Notes: generated by a model not told the origin, from the letters alone. A stretch of DNA of 64,000 bases from Sphingobium sp. (GCA_017745115.1 JAGIAA010000001.1:62001-126000); one strand, 5' to 3'; positions 17,466-26,905 are shown, counted from the stretch's first letter. Numbers and translations are program-made.

Positions 17466-18950
17466 ATGGCACATTTCCCCGACATACCGGCTTTTACGGG
17501 CTTCAACGCGCCGTCCAGAATCGAATGCGACATCGCGAATCTGGCGCATGAAGGCACAATCCCCGCCGAGCTCAATGGCGCGTTCTTCCGCGTTCAGCCC
17601 GATCCACAATTTCCGCCGCGGCTGGGGACCGACATCAGCTTCAACGGTGATGGCATGATCACGCGCTTCCACATCCACGACGGCCAGTGCGACGTGCGCC
17701 AGCGCTGGGCCAAGACCGACAAATGGAAGCTGGAGAACGCCGCCAACAAGGGGCTGTTCGGCGCCTACCGCAATCCGCTGACCGATGACGAGAGCGTCAA
17801 GGGCGAGATTCGCGGCACGGCCAACACCAATGCCTTCCTCTATGCCGGCAAGCTCTGGGCGATGAAGGAAGACAGTCCTTCCCTCACCATGGACCCCGCG
17901 ACCATGGAAACGTTCGGCTATGAGAAGTTCGGCGGCAAGATGACCGGCCAGACCTTCACGGCTCACCCCAAGATCGATCCAACGACCGGCAACATGATCG
18001 CGATCGGCTACGCGGCCTCGGGCCTCTGCACCGACGATGTATGCCTTTACGAGATCGGGCCCGACGGCGAACTGATCTACGAGGCGTGGTTCAAGGCGCC
18101 CTATTATTGCATGATGCACGATTTCGGCGTTACGGCAGACTATCTCGTGCTCCACATCGTGCCGAGCATCGGCAGCTGGGAGCGGCTCGAAAAGGGCATG
18201 CCGCATTTCGGCTTCGATACGACCCTGCCCGTCTATCTCGGGATCATCCCGCGCCGCGCCGATCTCAAGCAGGACGATATCCGCTGGTTCAAGCGCGACA
18301 ACTGCTTTGCCAGCCATGTCCTCAATGCCTGGCAGGAGGGCAGCAAGATCCACTTCGTGACGCCGGAAGCGGAGAACAATATGTTCCCCTTCTTCCCGGA
18401 CGTGCACGGCGCGCCGTTCAATCCGCAACAGGCTATGAGCAAGCTCACCGACTGGGTGGTCGACCTCTCGTCCAACTCGGACGAGTTCGCCGAGATCAAC
18501 CGCCTCACCGAGACCGCGTCCGAGTTTCCGCGCATCGACGACCGCTTCACGGGCCTCAAGAACCGCTACGGCTGGAGCCTGGAAATGGACATGAAGCGTC
18601 CGGTCGCGCTCAAGGGCGGATCGGCGGGCGGTTTCCTGATGAACTGCCTGTTCCTCAAGGACCTGGAGACCGGCGCCGAGCAGCATTGGTGGTGCGGCGA
18701 CGTATCCTCGCTCCAGGAACCCTGCTTCATCCCGCGCAGCAAGACCGCGCCCGAAGGCGACGGCTGGATCGTGATGGTCTGCAACCGGCTCGAAGAGCAT
18801 AAGAGCGACCTGCTCATCTTCGAGGCGCTCGATATCGAAAAGGGCCCGGTCGCGACGATCAACATTCCCTTCCAGCTGCGCTTCGGCCTGCATGGCAATT
18901 GGGCCAATGCCGAGGATATCGGTTTGGCCCGGATCAAGGAGCCGGCATGA
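17466..18950 (+). CDS. Carotenoid-cleavage-type dioxygenase, lignostilbene dioxygenase (LSD)
   Basis: Lignostilbene dioxygenases split the central double bond of 4-hydroxystilbenes from lignin into two benzaldehydes such as vanillin, using Fe(II) and O2. The 494-residue protein has the four iron-binding His at 167 (TAHPKID), 218 (MMHDFG), 284 (ASHVLN) and 476 (GLHGNW). The residues known to bind the 4-hydroxyl of the substrate in characterised LSDs fall at Tyr101, Lys134 and Glu353, which separates it from true carotenoid oxygenases. The start ATG 17466 has a GAGAGGAG ribosome binding site. It overlaps the next gene as ATGA and lies next to a MarR gene and an aromatic-acid transporter. Confidence 0.9.
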   Translation: MAHFPDIPAFTGFNAPSRIECDIANLAHEGTIPAELNGAFFRVQPDPQFPPRLGTDISFNGDGMITRFHIHDGQCDVRQRWAKTDKWKLENAANKGLFGAYRNPLTDDESVKGEIRGTANTNAFLYAGKLWAMKEDSPSLTMDPATMETFGYEKFGGKMTGQTFTAHPKIDPTTGNMIAIGYAASGLCTDDVCLYEIGPDGELIYEAWFKAPYYCMMHDFGVTADYLVLHIVPSIGSWERLEKGMPHFGFDTTLPVYLGIIPRRADLKQDDIRWFKRDNCFASHVLNAWQEGSKIHFVTPEAENNMFPFFPDVHGAPFNPQQAMSKLTDWVVDLSSNSDEFAEINRLTETASEFPRIDDRFTGLKNRYGWSLEMDMKRPVALKGGSAGGFLMNCLFLKDLETGAEQHWWCGDVSSLQEPCFIPRSKTAPEGDGWIVMVCNRLEEHKSDLLIFEALDIEKGPVATINIPFQLRFGLHGNWANAEDIGLARIKEPA

Positions 18951-19426
18951 CCACTCCCGCCGGCGCGATCCAGCCTGGCCTGGAATTCGTCTATGAAGCA
19001 GAGGGCAATCTCGGCGCGCCGGTGCCGATCGGCGACACGGTCGACGGCACCCGGCGCATCATCCCGATCTTCGAGGGCGGGCGCGTCGAGGGGCCGCTGA
19101 TCAAGGGGCAGCTCCTCGGCAACGCCGCCGACTTCCAGCTGACGCGCCATGACGGCGTTACGGTCGCCGATGCGCTCTATGCGCTGCAGACGGACGATGG
19201 CGTCATCATCCAGATCCGCAACCGGGGCCTACGCCACGGCCCGCCGGACGTCATGGCGCGGCTTGCAGCGGGCGAGGATGTCGATCCGGCGGACTATTAT
19301 TTCCGCACCGTGCCCGAATTCATCGCGCCCAAGGGCCGCTACGACTGGATGAACAACTCGATCTTCATCTGCTCGGGCGCGCGCTACAAGGCGGGCATCA
19401 AGCTCTGGGTATGGCGGGTGACGTGA
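18947..19426 (+). CDS. DUF3237 family protein
   Basis: A 159-residue protein matching the DUF3237 family, recognised by the beta-barrel motifs GTRRIIPIFEGGRVEGP, ADALYALQTDDGVIIQIRNRG and PEFIAPKGRYDWMNNSIFI. Family members often sit in catabolic clusters of alpha-proteobacteria and have no settled activity. It starts within the dioxygenase stop (ATGA), so the two proteins are made together, and a role in handling the dioxygenase substrate or aldehyde product is a reasonable guess. No signal peptide. Confidence 0.85.
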   Translation: MTTPAGAIQPGLEFVYEAEGNLGAPVPIGDTVDGTRRIIPIFEGGRVEGPLIKGQLLGNAADFQLTRHDGVTVADALYALQTDDGVIIQIRNRGLRHGPPDVMARLAAGEDVDPADYYFRTVPEFIAPKGRYDWMNNSIFICSGARYKAGIKLWVWRVT

Positions 19427-19466
19427 TCGCCTTGCACGACACCGCGAACGGCCCCATCTTCGTATC

Positions 19467-20465
19467 ATGACGAAACTGAGTTTTCTCGACCTCGTGAACG
19501 TCCGCCAGGGCGAAGAGGCGGCCGATGCGATCGCACGCGTGGGCCCGGTGGCGGCGCAAGCCGAAGCGCAGGGCTATCACCGCTATTGGGTTGCCGAACA
19601 TCACGGCATGGCGGGCGTGGCGGCCGCCGCGACGTCGCTGATCATCGCCGAGGCGGGACGCGCCACAAAAACGATCCGGATCGGCTCGGGCGGCATCATG
19701 CTCCCCAACCACTCGCCGATGGTCATCGCCGAGCAATTCGGCACGCTCGATGCGCTTTTCCCCGGCCGTATCGACCTGGGCCTCGGCCGTGCGCCGGGTG
19801 CGGATTCGCGCGTGCTCCAGGCCCTGCGCCGGGACTACGGGCGCGAAGCCGATGAATTTCCACGCAATGTGGTCGAGCTTCGCGCGCATTTCACCGGCGA
19901 TCCCGATCTGGGCGTCGTGGCCGTGCCAGGCCGAGGCGCGAAGATCGAGATGTGGATCCTGGGCTCCAGCCTGTTCGGCGCGCAGCTCGCCGCCGCGCTT
20001 GGCATGCCCTATGCCTTTGCCAGCCACTTCGCGCCCGACCTTCTCGATGAGGCGCTGGCGATCTACCGGCGCGACTTCCGGCCCTCGCAGCATCTCGCCC
20101 AGCCCTATGCGGCAGCGGCCTTCAATGCGATCGCGGGCGAGACACGCGAGGAAGGCCGCTATCTGGCGAGCTCCATGGTGCAGAATTTCGTGGCGCTGCG
20201 GACCGGCAATCCCGGCAAGTTGCCGCCACCGATCGAAGGCTATCGCGAAAATCTCGATCCACCGATCCGGGCGATGCTCAACAATGTGCTGCGCTGTGCC
20301 GCCTTTGGGGATGTCGTTGATGTGGCCGAGGGCATGGGCACCTTCCTGCGGCGCACCCAGGTCGACGAGATCATCGTCCATGGCTCGGTGTTCGATCCGG
20401 AAGCCCGGCTCAAATCGATGGCGCTCGTGGCGCAGGCCTTTGAAACCATCCGCGAAACGGCGTGA
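19467..20465 (+). CDS. Luciferase-like flavin-dependent oxidoreductase
   Basis: A 332-residue protein of the bacterial-luciferase-like fold, in the MsnO8/YhbW subgroup. Typical motifs are RYWVAEHHGMAGVA near residue 42, IRIGSGGIMLPNHSPMVIAEQFGTL near 72, and GRIDLGLGRAPG near 102. Such enzymes use reduced FMN and O2; substrates vary from alkanes to xenobiotics and are unknown for most. It follows the DUF3237 gene by 40 bases on the same strand, so it may be third in the dioxygenase operon. Confidence 0.85.
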   Translation: MTKLSFLDLVNVRQGEEAADAIARVGPVAAQAEAQGYHRYWVAEHHGMAGVAAAATSLIIAEAGRATKTIRIGSGGIMLPNHSPMVIAEQFGTLDALFPGRIDLGLGRAPGADSRVLQALRRDYGREADEFPRNVVELRAHFTGDPDLGVVAVPGRGAKIEMWILGSSLFGAQLAAALGMPYAFASHFAPDLLDEALAIYRRDFRPSQHLAQPYAAAAFNAIAGETREEGRYLASSMVQNFVALRTGNPGKLPPPIEGYRENLDPPIRAMLNNVLRCAAFGDVVDVAEGMGTFLRRTQVDEIIVHGSVFDPEARLKSMALVAQAFETIRETA

Positions 20466-20550
20466 GCATTCGGCTGGCGTAGGCCGCCGCCTGTGCTAAA
20501 AGGCCGAAACAAGCGGCGGACGTGAGACTGTCCCCCAAAGGAGAGGATGA

Positions 20551-20847
20551 ATGAAGAGATTTTTCCTGCCGGCGATCCTGATCCTCGTCCCCGCGGCGGG
20601 CTTCGCAGCCGACCCGACTGGCGAAGTCATTGCGAAGGGCAAGCAGAAGAAAATCTGCCACGAGGAAATTCGCACCGGCACCCGCTTCACGACGCAAATC
20701 TGCAAAACCAAGGAAGAATGGGACGCCGAGGCCGACAAGGCCAAAGACGCCGTCGACGACTGGTCGCGCAAGAGCGGCAGCCGTTACTCGGGTGGCGCTG
20801 ATGCCGGTGGCGGCGTCAAGAGCGGCGTCGGCATCGGCGGCATGTAA
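20551..20847 (+). CDS. Small secreted protein with Cys pair
   Basis: A 98-residue protein with a Sec signal peptide (residues 1-19, cut after GFAA). The mature part has two Cys, about 15 residues apart, in ICHEEIRTGTRFTTQICKT, followed by KEEWD; this pattern recurs in small sphingomonad periplasmic proteins. The C terminus is Gly/Ser-rich. The start at 20551 has GGAGAGGA upstream. Function unknown; a disulfide between the two Cys is likely. Confidence 0.75.
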   Translation: MKRFFLPAILILVPAAGFAADPTGEVIAKGKQKKICHEEIRTGTRFTTQICKTKEEWDAEADKAKDAVDDWSRKSGSRYSGGADAGGGVKSGVGIGGM

Positions 20848-20856
20848 ATAAACGAT

Positions 20857-20882
20857 GCCGAGCGGGTTACCCCCCGCCCGGC
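20857..20882 (+). terminator. Possible hairpin at the convergent gene ends
   Basis: GCCGAGCGGG and CCCGCCCGGC can pair with one mismatch around a six-base loop. The hairpin spans the end of the copD coding region and the gap to the small secreted protein gene. No T-run follows on the plus strand, so terminator function is uncertain. Confidence 0.35.
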
Positions 20883-21784
20883 TCGAGCATCCCAAGCCAG
20901 CCGACCAACGCCAGCACGCCGAACGCCAGGCTCGTTTCAATCGCAATGCTGCGCCGCAGGCCGCTGAGGCTCGGACGTAATTCGCCGCGCGCGATCGAAG
21001 CCTGCAACGCCGGTGTCAGACCGTAACGATTGAGCACCGCACAGCCCAACATCGCCGCGAAGAGGACCAGTTTCACGAGCAGCAGCCGGCCATAGGTCGA
21101 GACGCCGAGCGTCGGCAGAGCGGCCGGATCGACTGTAAAAGCGACATTTGCGGCGCCGGTCAGCACGATCAGGAGGACGGCAACCGTGCCCGTCCGTCCG
21201 AAGCCCGCCAACGCTGCATGCGCCTTCTCGATCCGTTCATGCGTGATCTGGCTTCCGGGCAGCACGAGAGCCAGTAGCACAGCCAAGGCGCCGATCCATG
21301 TCGAGGCTGCCAGCAAATGCACGACATCGGCGGCAACACGGGCGAGGCCCACTGTCCCCTCGCCGCCCGCGCCATGACCGGCCCAGGCGAGGGTGGCGAC
21401 GGCAATCGCCCCGCAAAGAGCCAGCAAGGCGGACTTTGCACGTCCGGCCGGCAAGAGCAGCGCCGCGACCAGCCCCGCGACAAGCGCGCCGACGCGCACC
21501 ACGAGCGCCCAGCCTATCGCTGACTCGATCAGCAAGGTTTGCACCAGTCCCATATCGAGGCCGCCGAGCGGCGTGGCGCTCATCCGCGCGACCAGCAGCA
21601 AGAAGCCGAGCAGGCTGAGCACGATGCTGAGCCCGGCCAGGATGACAAGCGCCCCGCCAAGGCGAAGCATGCGCCAAAGCGATTCCCCACCCCGATGGAC
21701 GAGGACAAAGAAAGGCAGGCCGAAGAACAGGCCAAGGCCGCCGTACAAACCGAAGCGGACGGCGGCGAGCGGCCAATCGCTCAT
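20867..21784 (-). CDS. copD: CopD-family copper membrane protein
   Basis: A 305-residue integral membrane protein with about eight hydrophobic helices, matching CopD/PcoD of copper resistance, thought to move copper across the inner membrane together with CopC. Motifs seen include the early histidine loop ALVRVGALVAG region and the helix LARVAADVVHLLAASTWIGAL with conserved His and Trp, plus RYGLTPAL near the C-terminal third. Its ATG is adjacent to the stop of copC (TAA then ATG), so they form an operon. Confidence 0.85.
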   Translation of the reverse strand: MSDWPLAAVRFGLYGGLGLFFGLPFFVLVHRGGESLWRMLRLGGALVILAGLSIVLSLLGFLLLVARMSATPLGGLDMGLVQTLLIESAIGWALVVRVGALVAGLVAALLLPAGRAKSALLALCGAIAVATLAWAGHGAGGEGTVGLARVAADVVHLLAASTWIGALAVLLALVLPGSQITHERIEKAHAALAGFGRTGTVAVLLIVLTGAANVAFTVDPAALPTLGVSTYGRLLLVKLVLFAAMLGCAVLNRYGLTPALQASIARGELRPSLSGLRRSIAIETSLAFGVLALVGWLGMLEPGGG

Positions 21785-22159
21785 TTACTTCACGGTGAAG
21801 GCGAGCTTGCCTGCAACGCGATGCGTGTCGGTCGAGACAACATGCCAGTTGAGACTATAGTGTCCAGCCGTCAGAGGCTTGTCGAGCGTCGCCACGAAGG
21901 TCTTGCCGTCCTTGCCGACAGAGGTTTTGAGGCCGGTCATCTTCATCGGCGCCATGCCCTGCATGTCCATCATGAGGTCGGCACCGGACACGGGGCCCAT
22001 CAGCGCCTCGCTAAACTTGAGCGATATTTCCTTGATGTTGCCCGCGGTCGCATCGGCCGCAGGCGTGGACGACAGCAGCTTGGGATGCGCCAGTGCCGGC
22101 GCCGCCATAATTACACCGGCTACAGCAAGCGCCAGACCGGTAGAACGAACGAGGTTCAT
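21785..22159 (-). CDS. copC: CopC, periplasmic copper-binding protein
   Basis: A 124-residue CopC. The signal peptide ends after APALA, leaving His as the first mature residue (HPKLLSSTPAAD), the N-terminal Cu(II) ligand of this family. A second ligand His lies in STDTHRVAG near the C terminus. A Met-rich stretch (DLMMDMQGMAPMKM) could bind Cu(I). ATG 22159 is chosen over an upstream ATG at 22177, because AGGAGAG is spaced for it and the signal peptide begins there. Operon with copD. Confidence 0.9.
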   Translation of the reverse strand: MNLVRSTGLALAVAGVIMAAPALAHPKLLSSTPAADATAGNIKEISLKFSEALMGPVSGADLMMDMQGMAPMKMTGLKTSVGKDGKTFVATLDKPLTAGHYSLNWHVVSTDTHRVAGKLAFTVK

Positions 22160-22229
22160 AACGACTCTCCTGAACATTTCATCGCCAGAGCATAGCCGGT
22201 GCCCACTGAACGCCCGGCAACGAATAGGC

Positions 22230-23888
22230 TCACGCGGGTTCCAGTTGCTTCGCGTCTTCCAGGATCATCTGCGATCCCTTCTCGCCGATCATGATCGTCG
22301 CCGCATTGGTGTTGCCGGAGACGATCTTAGGCATGACCGAGGCATCGACGACGCGAAGGCCCTGGATACCGTTCACACGCAGCCGGGAATCGACCACCGC
22401 CTTGGGATCGGAGCCCATGCGGCACGTGCCGACGGCGTGGTACAGCGTGCCACCGGCAACCTGTGCGTAGAAGAACATCTGGTCGTCCGTTTCGCCGAAC
22501 GGATCAGGACCGGCGATATACTTCGCGATCGCGGGCTGCTGCCAGATCTTGCGGATGATCTTGAGCTGGGTGACCGCCATCTGCTGATCGATCTTGTCGT
22601 CGAGATAGTTGGGCACGATCTTCGGCGGCTCCTGCCCATCCGGCGACCGCGCGTGGATGTGACCGCGCGATTCCGGACGCACCTGGCAAGGATTGGAGGC
22701 CATGCCCGGCTCTTTCTCCAGGGCGAGCTGCTGCTTCGCGTTCAGGACCTCGAGATCCATCGAGGCAGCCATCGTGTGGATCTGGATATCGGGCGTTTCC
22801 AGCCCCTCGCGCGAGCGAAGGAAGGTGCAGCCATGCGCCACGGCGTAAGCGAGCAAGCCATTTCGGGTGAATGCATATTTGGCGATCTGGCCGAGCAGCG
22901 GGAAGCCGCTCGCCATGGAATTGACCGAGGGAACGCCGTCCTTGAGACGCGCTTGGCAGCCGATCATGTAGTGATCCTGCATGTTCTCGCCGACGCCGGC
23001 GGACTCATGCAGCACATCGACACCGATGCCCTTGAGCACCTTGCCCTGGCCGATACCGGAGATTTCCAGCAGCTTGGGGCTTTCCACGGCACCCGCGGCG
23101 AGGATGACTTCCTTGCGGACCTTGACGGTACGCTTCACGCCCTTCTGGATGAACTCGACGCCGACCGCGCGCTTGCCCTCGAACAGGATGCGGGTCGTCA
23201 TGGCCCGTGTCTCGACCACGAGATTGTCGCGGTGCATGACGGGGTGGAGGAATGCGACGGCGGTTGAGCAGCGCGTGCCGTTCCGGGCGGTCATCTGGAA
23301 CCAGCTGGTGCCTTCCTGGTCGCCGTCGTTGAGGTCGTCCTTGTATGCATAGCCGGCCTCGACGCAGGCATCCACGATCGCCTTACTGATCGGATGCTGC
23401 TCGGGGAAATCGGACACGCCCAGCTCGCCACCGGTTCCGTGCGTCGGAATCGGCCCGCGCTGCTGGTCTTCGCTCTTCTTGAAGTAAGGCAGCACGTCAT
23501 CCCAGGCCCAGCCTTCGCAGCCCATCTGGCGCCAGCCGTCATAGTCTGCCGACTGACCGCGCACATAGAGCAGACCGTTGAGCGATGAGGAGCCGCCGAG
23601 AACCTTGCCCTTGGGCCATTTATGGGGGCGCCCGCCGGAGCCGGCATCGACCTCGGTCTCATAGAGCCAGTTCACCTTGGGATCGTTCAGCGTCTTGCCG
23701 AAGCCGATCGGGATATGGATCATCAGGTTCGACTTGAACTGGCTGAGCTCGCGCGTCGGCCGGTCGTCGCCGCCGGCCTCCAGAAGCACGACCTTGGTGT
23801 TCCGGTCCGCCGACAGCCGATTGGCAAGCACGCAGCCGGCGCTGCCTGCGCCCACGATCACATAGTCGGCGATCGTCTCATCTGACAT
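22230..23888 (-). CDS. GMC-family FAD oxidoreductase
   Basis: A 552-residue glucose-methanol-choline oxidoreductase. The FAD dinucleotide motif is [16 protein letters not shown] (residues 8-23), the GMC signature [18 protein letters not shown] lies near 80, and the catalytic His region is [10 protein letters not shown] near 465 with the second His/Asn near [13 protein letters not shown] at 525. The family oxidises primary alcohols; in Sphingobium SYK-6, GMC enzymes oxidise side-chain alcohols of lignin dimers, so an aryl-propanol substrate is possible here. ATG 23888 is preferred, with AAGGA upstream. No signal peptide. Confidence 0.88.
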   Translation of the reverse strand: MSDETIADYVIVGAGSAGCVLANRLSADRNTKVVLLEAGGDDRPTRELSQFKSNLMIHIPIGFGKTLNDPKVNWLYETEVDAGSGGRPHKWPKGKVLGGSSSLNGLLYVRGQSADYDGWRQMGCEGWAWDDVLPYFKKSEDQQRGPIPTHGTGGELGVSDFPEQHPISKAIVDACVEAGYAYKDDLNDGDQEGTSWFQMTARNGTRCSTAVAFLHPVMHRDNLVVETRAMTTRILFEGKRAVGVEFIQKGVKRTVKVRKEVILAAGAVESPKLLEISGIGQGKVLKGIGVDVLHESAGVGENMQDHYMIGCQARLKDGVPSVNSMASGFPLLGQIAKYAFTRNGLLAYAVAHGCTFLRSREGLETPDIQIHTMAASMDLEVLNAKQQLALEKEPGMASNPCQVRPESRGHIHARSPDGQEPPKIVPNYLDDKIDQQMAVTQLKIIRKIWQQPAIAKYIAGPDPFGETDDQMFFYAQVAGGTLYHAVGTCRMGSDPKAVVDSRLRVNGIQGLRVVDASVMPKIVSGNTNAATIMIGEKGSQMILEDAKQLEPA

Positions 23889-24002
23889 GAATTCATCCTT
23901 CCTCTCGCATGGGGCGTGCACGCCTCATGGACTCAACCCAAGTGACCATGATTAGTGAGCCGGAATGGGCCAAAGTCAACTATCTCGGACCCAATCCTCT
24001 CC

Positions 24003-24091
24003 GTCACCTTGAACTTGTTTCAGGGTCCAGATTGCCTCGCCCCGCCTGCACCTCGCAGGAGAAATGGATGCTGAAACAAGTTCAGCGTGAC
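24003..24091. repeat. Dispersed inverted-repeat element, family A
   Basis: Two 27-base arms (24003-24029 and 24065-24091) form an inverted repeat with four mismatches; the core shared by both is TGAACTTGTTTCAG. The central part is 35 bases. Elements with this core are common between genes in sphingomonads. It lies between the GMC gene start and the end of an MFS gene and could form a long hairpin in either transcript. Confidence 0.75.
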
Positions 24092-24107
24092 GCCGCTCTA
24101 TAATGCT

Positions 24108-25748
24108 TCAGACCGGCTCGCCGCCCTCTCGCGCTCGCGAGATCACCGTGCTCTCATCGCGGTTGATACGGAGCAACAGCGCCAGCAACACGATCACGAT
24201 CACTGGCGAAACGACATTGACCGACATGATCGCCTGGCCAAGATCGCCGCCGTTGCGGTCGCTGACGATGCCCACGAAATACGGGCCCATGCCGAGGCCA
24301 AGCAGCGTCGAGACGATGATGTAGGTCGAGGACGCAATGCCGCGCATGCGCGGCAGCACCAGATCGTAGATCAGCGAATAGACTGGCGGCATCCAGGCGG
24401 TCAGGATGATGCTGTAGATCGTGAAGCGCAGATAGAACGCCGCGGCGCTGTCGGCGCTATAGGTCCAGATGCTGAAGAGCGGCGAAACGCCAAGCGAGAA
24501 AAGCGTCAGCCAGATGCGGCCCTTGCCACCCATGCGTGCCGTCAGCCAGTCCGACAGCGGCCCGGCGATGATCGGTCCGGTGATGCCGATGGCGGCCGAA
24601 AGCAGGCCGAATTGCAGTGCTGTGGCAGCAAGCGACAGATGGAACTCGCGCACCAGGAACGAGGGCGTGAAACCCATCACGCCATAGTTGATCGAGGTCT
24701 GCAGGCCGCCGACGACCATGAGCAACAGGATCGAGGGCGAAACGATGACATTGTAGGCCGGCTTGTCGGTCAGCTTGAACGACTGGAACAGGTTCACGAT
24801 CACGAACAGACCAAAGCCGACCACGAACCACTGCATCACATGCGCATCGATTTCGAGGCCGAGCGCTTTGACCGGCGGACGCGGGCTGTAGCTCTGCGTG
24901 AATTTGATCATGCCGTAGCAGACTGCGAAAATGACCAGGAGACTGGCAATGTTGAACATCCACTGCGATGCGCTCGCGCGGCGGCTCCAGAGCGAGAACC
25001 AGTTGGCGCCGGGCGTCACCGCGGCCAGCACGGCGCCACTCGCCTTGAAAGGCGCGGGATCGGCCGGCGTCGCAATGCCGTCGACGCGGCCGCGCACCGG
25101 CTCCTTGAGGCGCAGGATCAGCAGCGAAAGGATGAAGCCTGGGATCGCCGCGACAAGAAAGGCGAACTGCCAGCCCGAGAAGCCGCCCGGGGCGCTGCCG
25201 GCCGGATAGCGATGGTCCCACCAGCTCGCGACGACGCCCCCCAGGGTCATGGACAGGCCAAGACCCAGCGCGGTTGCAATACCCATGGCGGCCATGGCGG
25301 TACCGCGCTTCGAGCGCGGGAAGGTATCGAAGATGATCGAATTGGCCGCGGGCTGCGCCGCTGCCTCCCCCACACCCACGCCGAGGCGCGAAATGGCGAG
25401 CAAGCCGAAGCCGCCGGCAAAGGCCGCGAGGCCGGCACAGGTCGACCAGGCGGCAAGGCAGATGCCGAGGAGCTTGGTGCGCACCCAGCCGTCGACGAGG
25501 CGGCCGAGAGGCAATGAGAAGAGCGCGTAGAACAGCGCGAAGACCGTGCCGTAGAGCAGGCCGAGCTCGGCGTCGCCGATCTTGAGGTCGGCGCGAATGC
25601 TCGGCGCGAGGATCGAAAGAATCTGACGGTCGAGCAGGCTGATCGCCTGCGAAGATGACACCAGGGCCAAAGCGTACCAGGACGCCTTGGTAAGCCGCGT
25701 CCCCTGCCCCGCTTCGGCCCCGGCGCCGTCGCTCACAGTTTGAACCAC
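24108..25748 (-). CDS. MFS transporter, spinster-like
   Basis: A 546-residue major facilitator with 12 predicted helices and a long loop between helices 6 and 7 (about residues 215-255). Early motif SQAISLLDRQILSILAPSI and GRLVDGWVRTKLLG in the first cytoplasmic loop resemble the organic-acid/spinster-type carriers common in sphingomonads. The start is a GTG: 25748 gives the longest form, but GTG at 25736 overlaps the ligW-like stop as GTGA and may be the real start. Either way it is coupled to the decarboxylase gene, so it probably carries that substrate or a related carboxylated aromatic. Confidence 0.82.
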   Translation of the reverse strand: MVQTVSDGAGAEAGQGTRLTKASWYALALVSSSQAISLLDRQILSILAPSIRADLKIGDAELGLLYGTVFALFYALFSLPLGRLVDGWVRTKLLGICLAAWSTCAGLAAFAGGFGLLAISRLGVGVGEAAAQPAANSIIFDTFPRSKRGTAMAAMGIATALGLGLSMTLGGVVASWWDHRYPAGSAPGGFSGWQFAFLVAAIPGFILSLLILRLKEPVRGRVDGIATPADPAPFKASGAVLAAVTPGANWFSLWSRRASASQWMFNIASLLVIFAVCYGMIKFTQSYSPRPPVKALGLEIDAHVMQWFVVGFGLFVIVNLFQSFKLTDKPAYNVIVSPSILLLMVVGGLQTSINYGVMGFTPSFLVREFHLSLAATALQFGLLSAAIGITGPIIAGPLSDWLTARMGGKGRIWLTLFSLGVSPLFSIWTYSADSAAAFYLRFTIYSIILTAWMPPVYSLIYDLVLPRMRGIASSTYIIVSTLLGLGMGPYFVGIVSDRNGGDLGQAIMSVNVVSPVIVIVLLALLLRINRDESTVISRAREGGEPV

Positions 25749-26788
25749 CGTTCGGCGTTGGTCTGGAAGAACTTCTTCTTCTGCGCCGCCGTGATGTCGA
25801 GATCGTCCATCCAGCGCACCTCATCGGGCACATACTGATACGGATAGTCCATGGCGTACATCACGCGATCCTCTCCCATCACCTCGATCATTGTCTTGAT
25901 CGCAGGTCCGAACGGCAAGCCGCTGTTCGTGGCTAGCACATTGTTCCGCATATAGTGCAACAGGTCGTGCTCGAGAGGTTTGAGGCGCGGATAGCGGCCC
26001 GAGCGAAGGCCGGCCTTGTGCATGTAATCCAGCCGGTAGAGCATGTACGGCAGGCCCTCGCAGCCATGGCCCAGCATGAGCTGCAGATTGGGATAGCGAT
26101 CGAACACGCCCGTCGTGAGCAGCCGCATGGCGTGATAGCTGGTCTCGACGGCAAAGCCGAAGATGGCGCCATCGAGCCCGGCACCCACCATGTCGCCGAT
26201 CATGCCGTCGGGCAGACCCTGCGGATGGATGTACAGCGGCAGGTCGAGATCGGCGCAGGCGCGCAGGATCGGATCGAACTGCGGCTCGTCGAGATAATGG
26301 CCATGGGTGTGGCTGTTGATCTGGACGCCATGGAAGCCGAGCTCTTCCTTGCCGCGGCGCAGCTCCTCGACTGACCACTCCGCATCCTGCGGCGCAACGG
26401 CGATCATGCCGTAGAAGCGGTCGGGATAGCGCTCGCAGGCGGTCTTGAGCTTGTCGTTCGAGTTGCGGGCGATACGCCTGGCTTCCTCGACATCGAACAT
26501 CGACTGCACGCCCGGGCTGGTGAGCGCGAGGACGGCCTTGTCGATCCCGCTCTCGTCCATGGCCTGGATACGCAGTTCGCCGATGTCGAGCAGCCGCTCG
26601 CGAATGAACGTGGTGCGCTCAGACGGGCTTGTCCCGTAGAAGCCCCACAGGCTCACAGTGCCTTCGTCGGCCCGGCCTTCCTTCACCAGCCGCATGATGG
26701 CGTCGAGCTGCTCCTGGGTGGCCCAGGCTTCTTCGGTTGCGATCCGCAAATAGCCCCGGTCTCCGCCGGTTTTCAGTTCGTGTGTCAT
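25733..26788 (-). CDS. LigW-like 5-carboxyvanillate decarboxylase (amidohydrolase 2)
   Basis: A 351-residue amidohydrolase-superfamily decarboxylase. From memory it is very like LigW of Sphingobium SYK-6 and Novosphingobium, which decarboxylates 5-carboxyvanillate to vanillate in biphenyl (DDVA) breakdown: shared stretches include the start GYLRIATEEA, QINSHTHG, RVMYAMDYPYQYV and the C terminus KKKFFQTNAERWFKL. Metal and active-site residues expected for this family are present: Glu in ATEEA, His in LYIHPQG, His in LGHGCEG, and Asp in AMDYPY. Related gamma-resorcylate-type decarboxylases are the alternative. Start ATG 26788 has AAGGAGAG. No ligX, ligY or ligZ is in the window. Confidence 0.82.
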   Translation of the reverse strand: MTHELKTGGDRGYLRIATEEAWATQEQLDAIMRLVKEGRADEGTVSLWGFYGTSPSERTTFIRERLLDIGELRIQAMDESGIDKAVLALTSPGVQSMFDVEEARRIARNSNDKLKTACERYPDRFYGMIAVAPQDAEWSVEELRRGKEELGFHGVQINSHTHGHYLDEPQFDPILRACADLDLPLYIHPQGLPDGMIGDMVGAGLDGAIFGFAVETSYHAMRLLTTGVFDRYPNLQLMLGHGCEGLPYMLYRLDYMHKAGLRSGRYPRLKPLEHDLLHYMRNNVLATNSGLPFGPAIKTMIEVMGEDRVMYAMDYPYQYVPDEVRWMDDLDITAAQKKKFFQTNAERWFKL

Positions 26789-26810
26789 AACTTCTGTTCT
26801 CTCCTTCGTT

Positions 26811-26894
26811 CGTCATTGCGAGCGAAGCGAAGCAACCCAGCGTTTGGCCTCTCAGAGTCTGGATTGCTTCGTCGCTACGCTCCTCGCAATGACG
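26811..26894. repeat. Dispersed inverted-repeat element, family B (copy 1)
   Basis: The left arm CGTCATTGCGAGCGAAGCGA (start of 26811-26840) is matched in inverted form by 26859-26894, with the right arm six bases longer. The core TTGCGAG...GAAGCAA is a common intergenic palindrome in alpha-proteobacteria. It fills the gap between the LigW-like gene start and the aldehyde dehydrogenase end. A second copy is at 39512-39590. Confidence 0.8.
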
Positions 26895-26905
26895 AAACTT
26901 GTTTT

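Noticed and set aside
23909..24103. Small open frame between the GMC gene and the MFS gene
   Set aside because: It lies across the palindromic repeat, has no ribosome binding site and no sensible composition.
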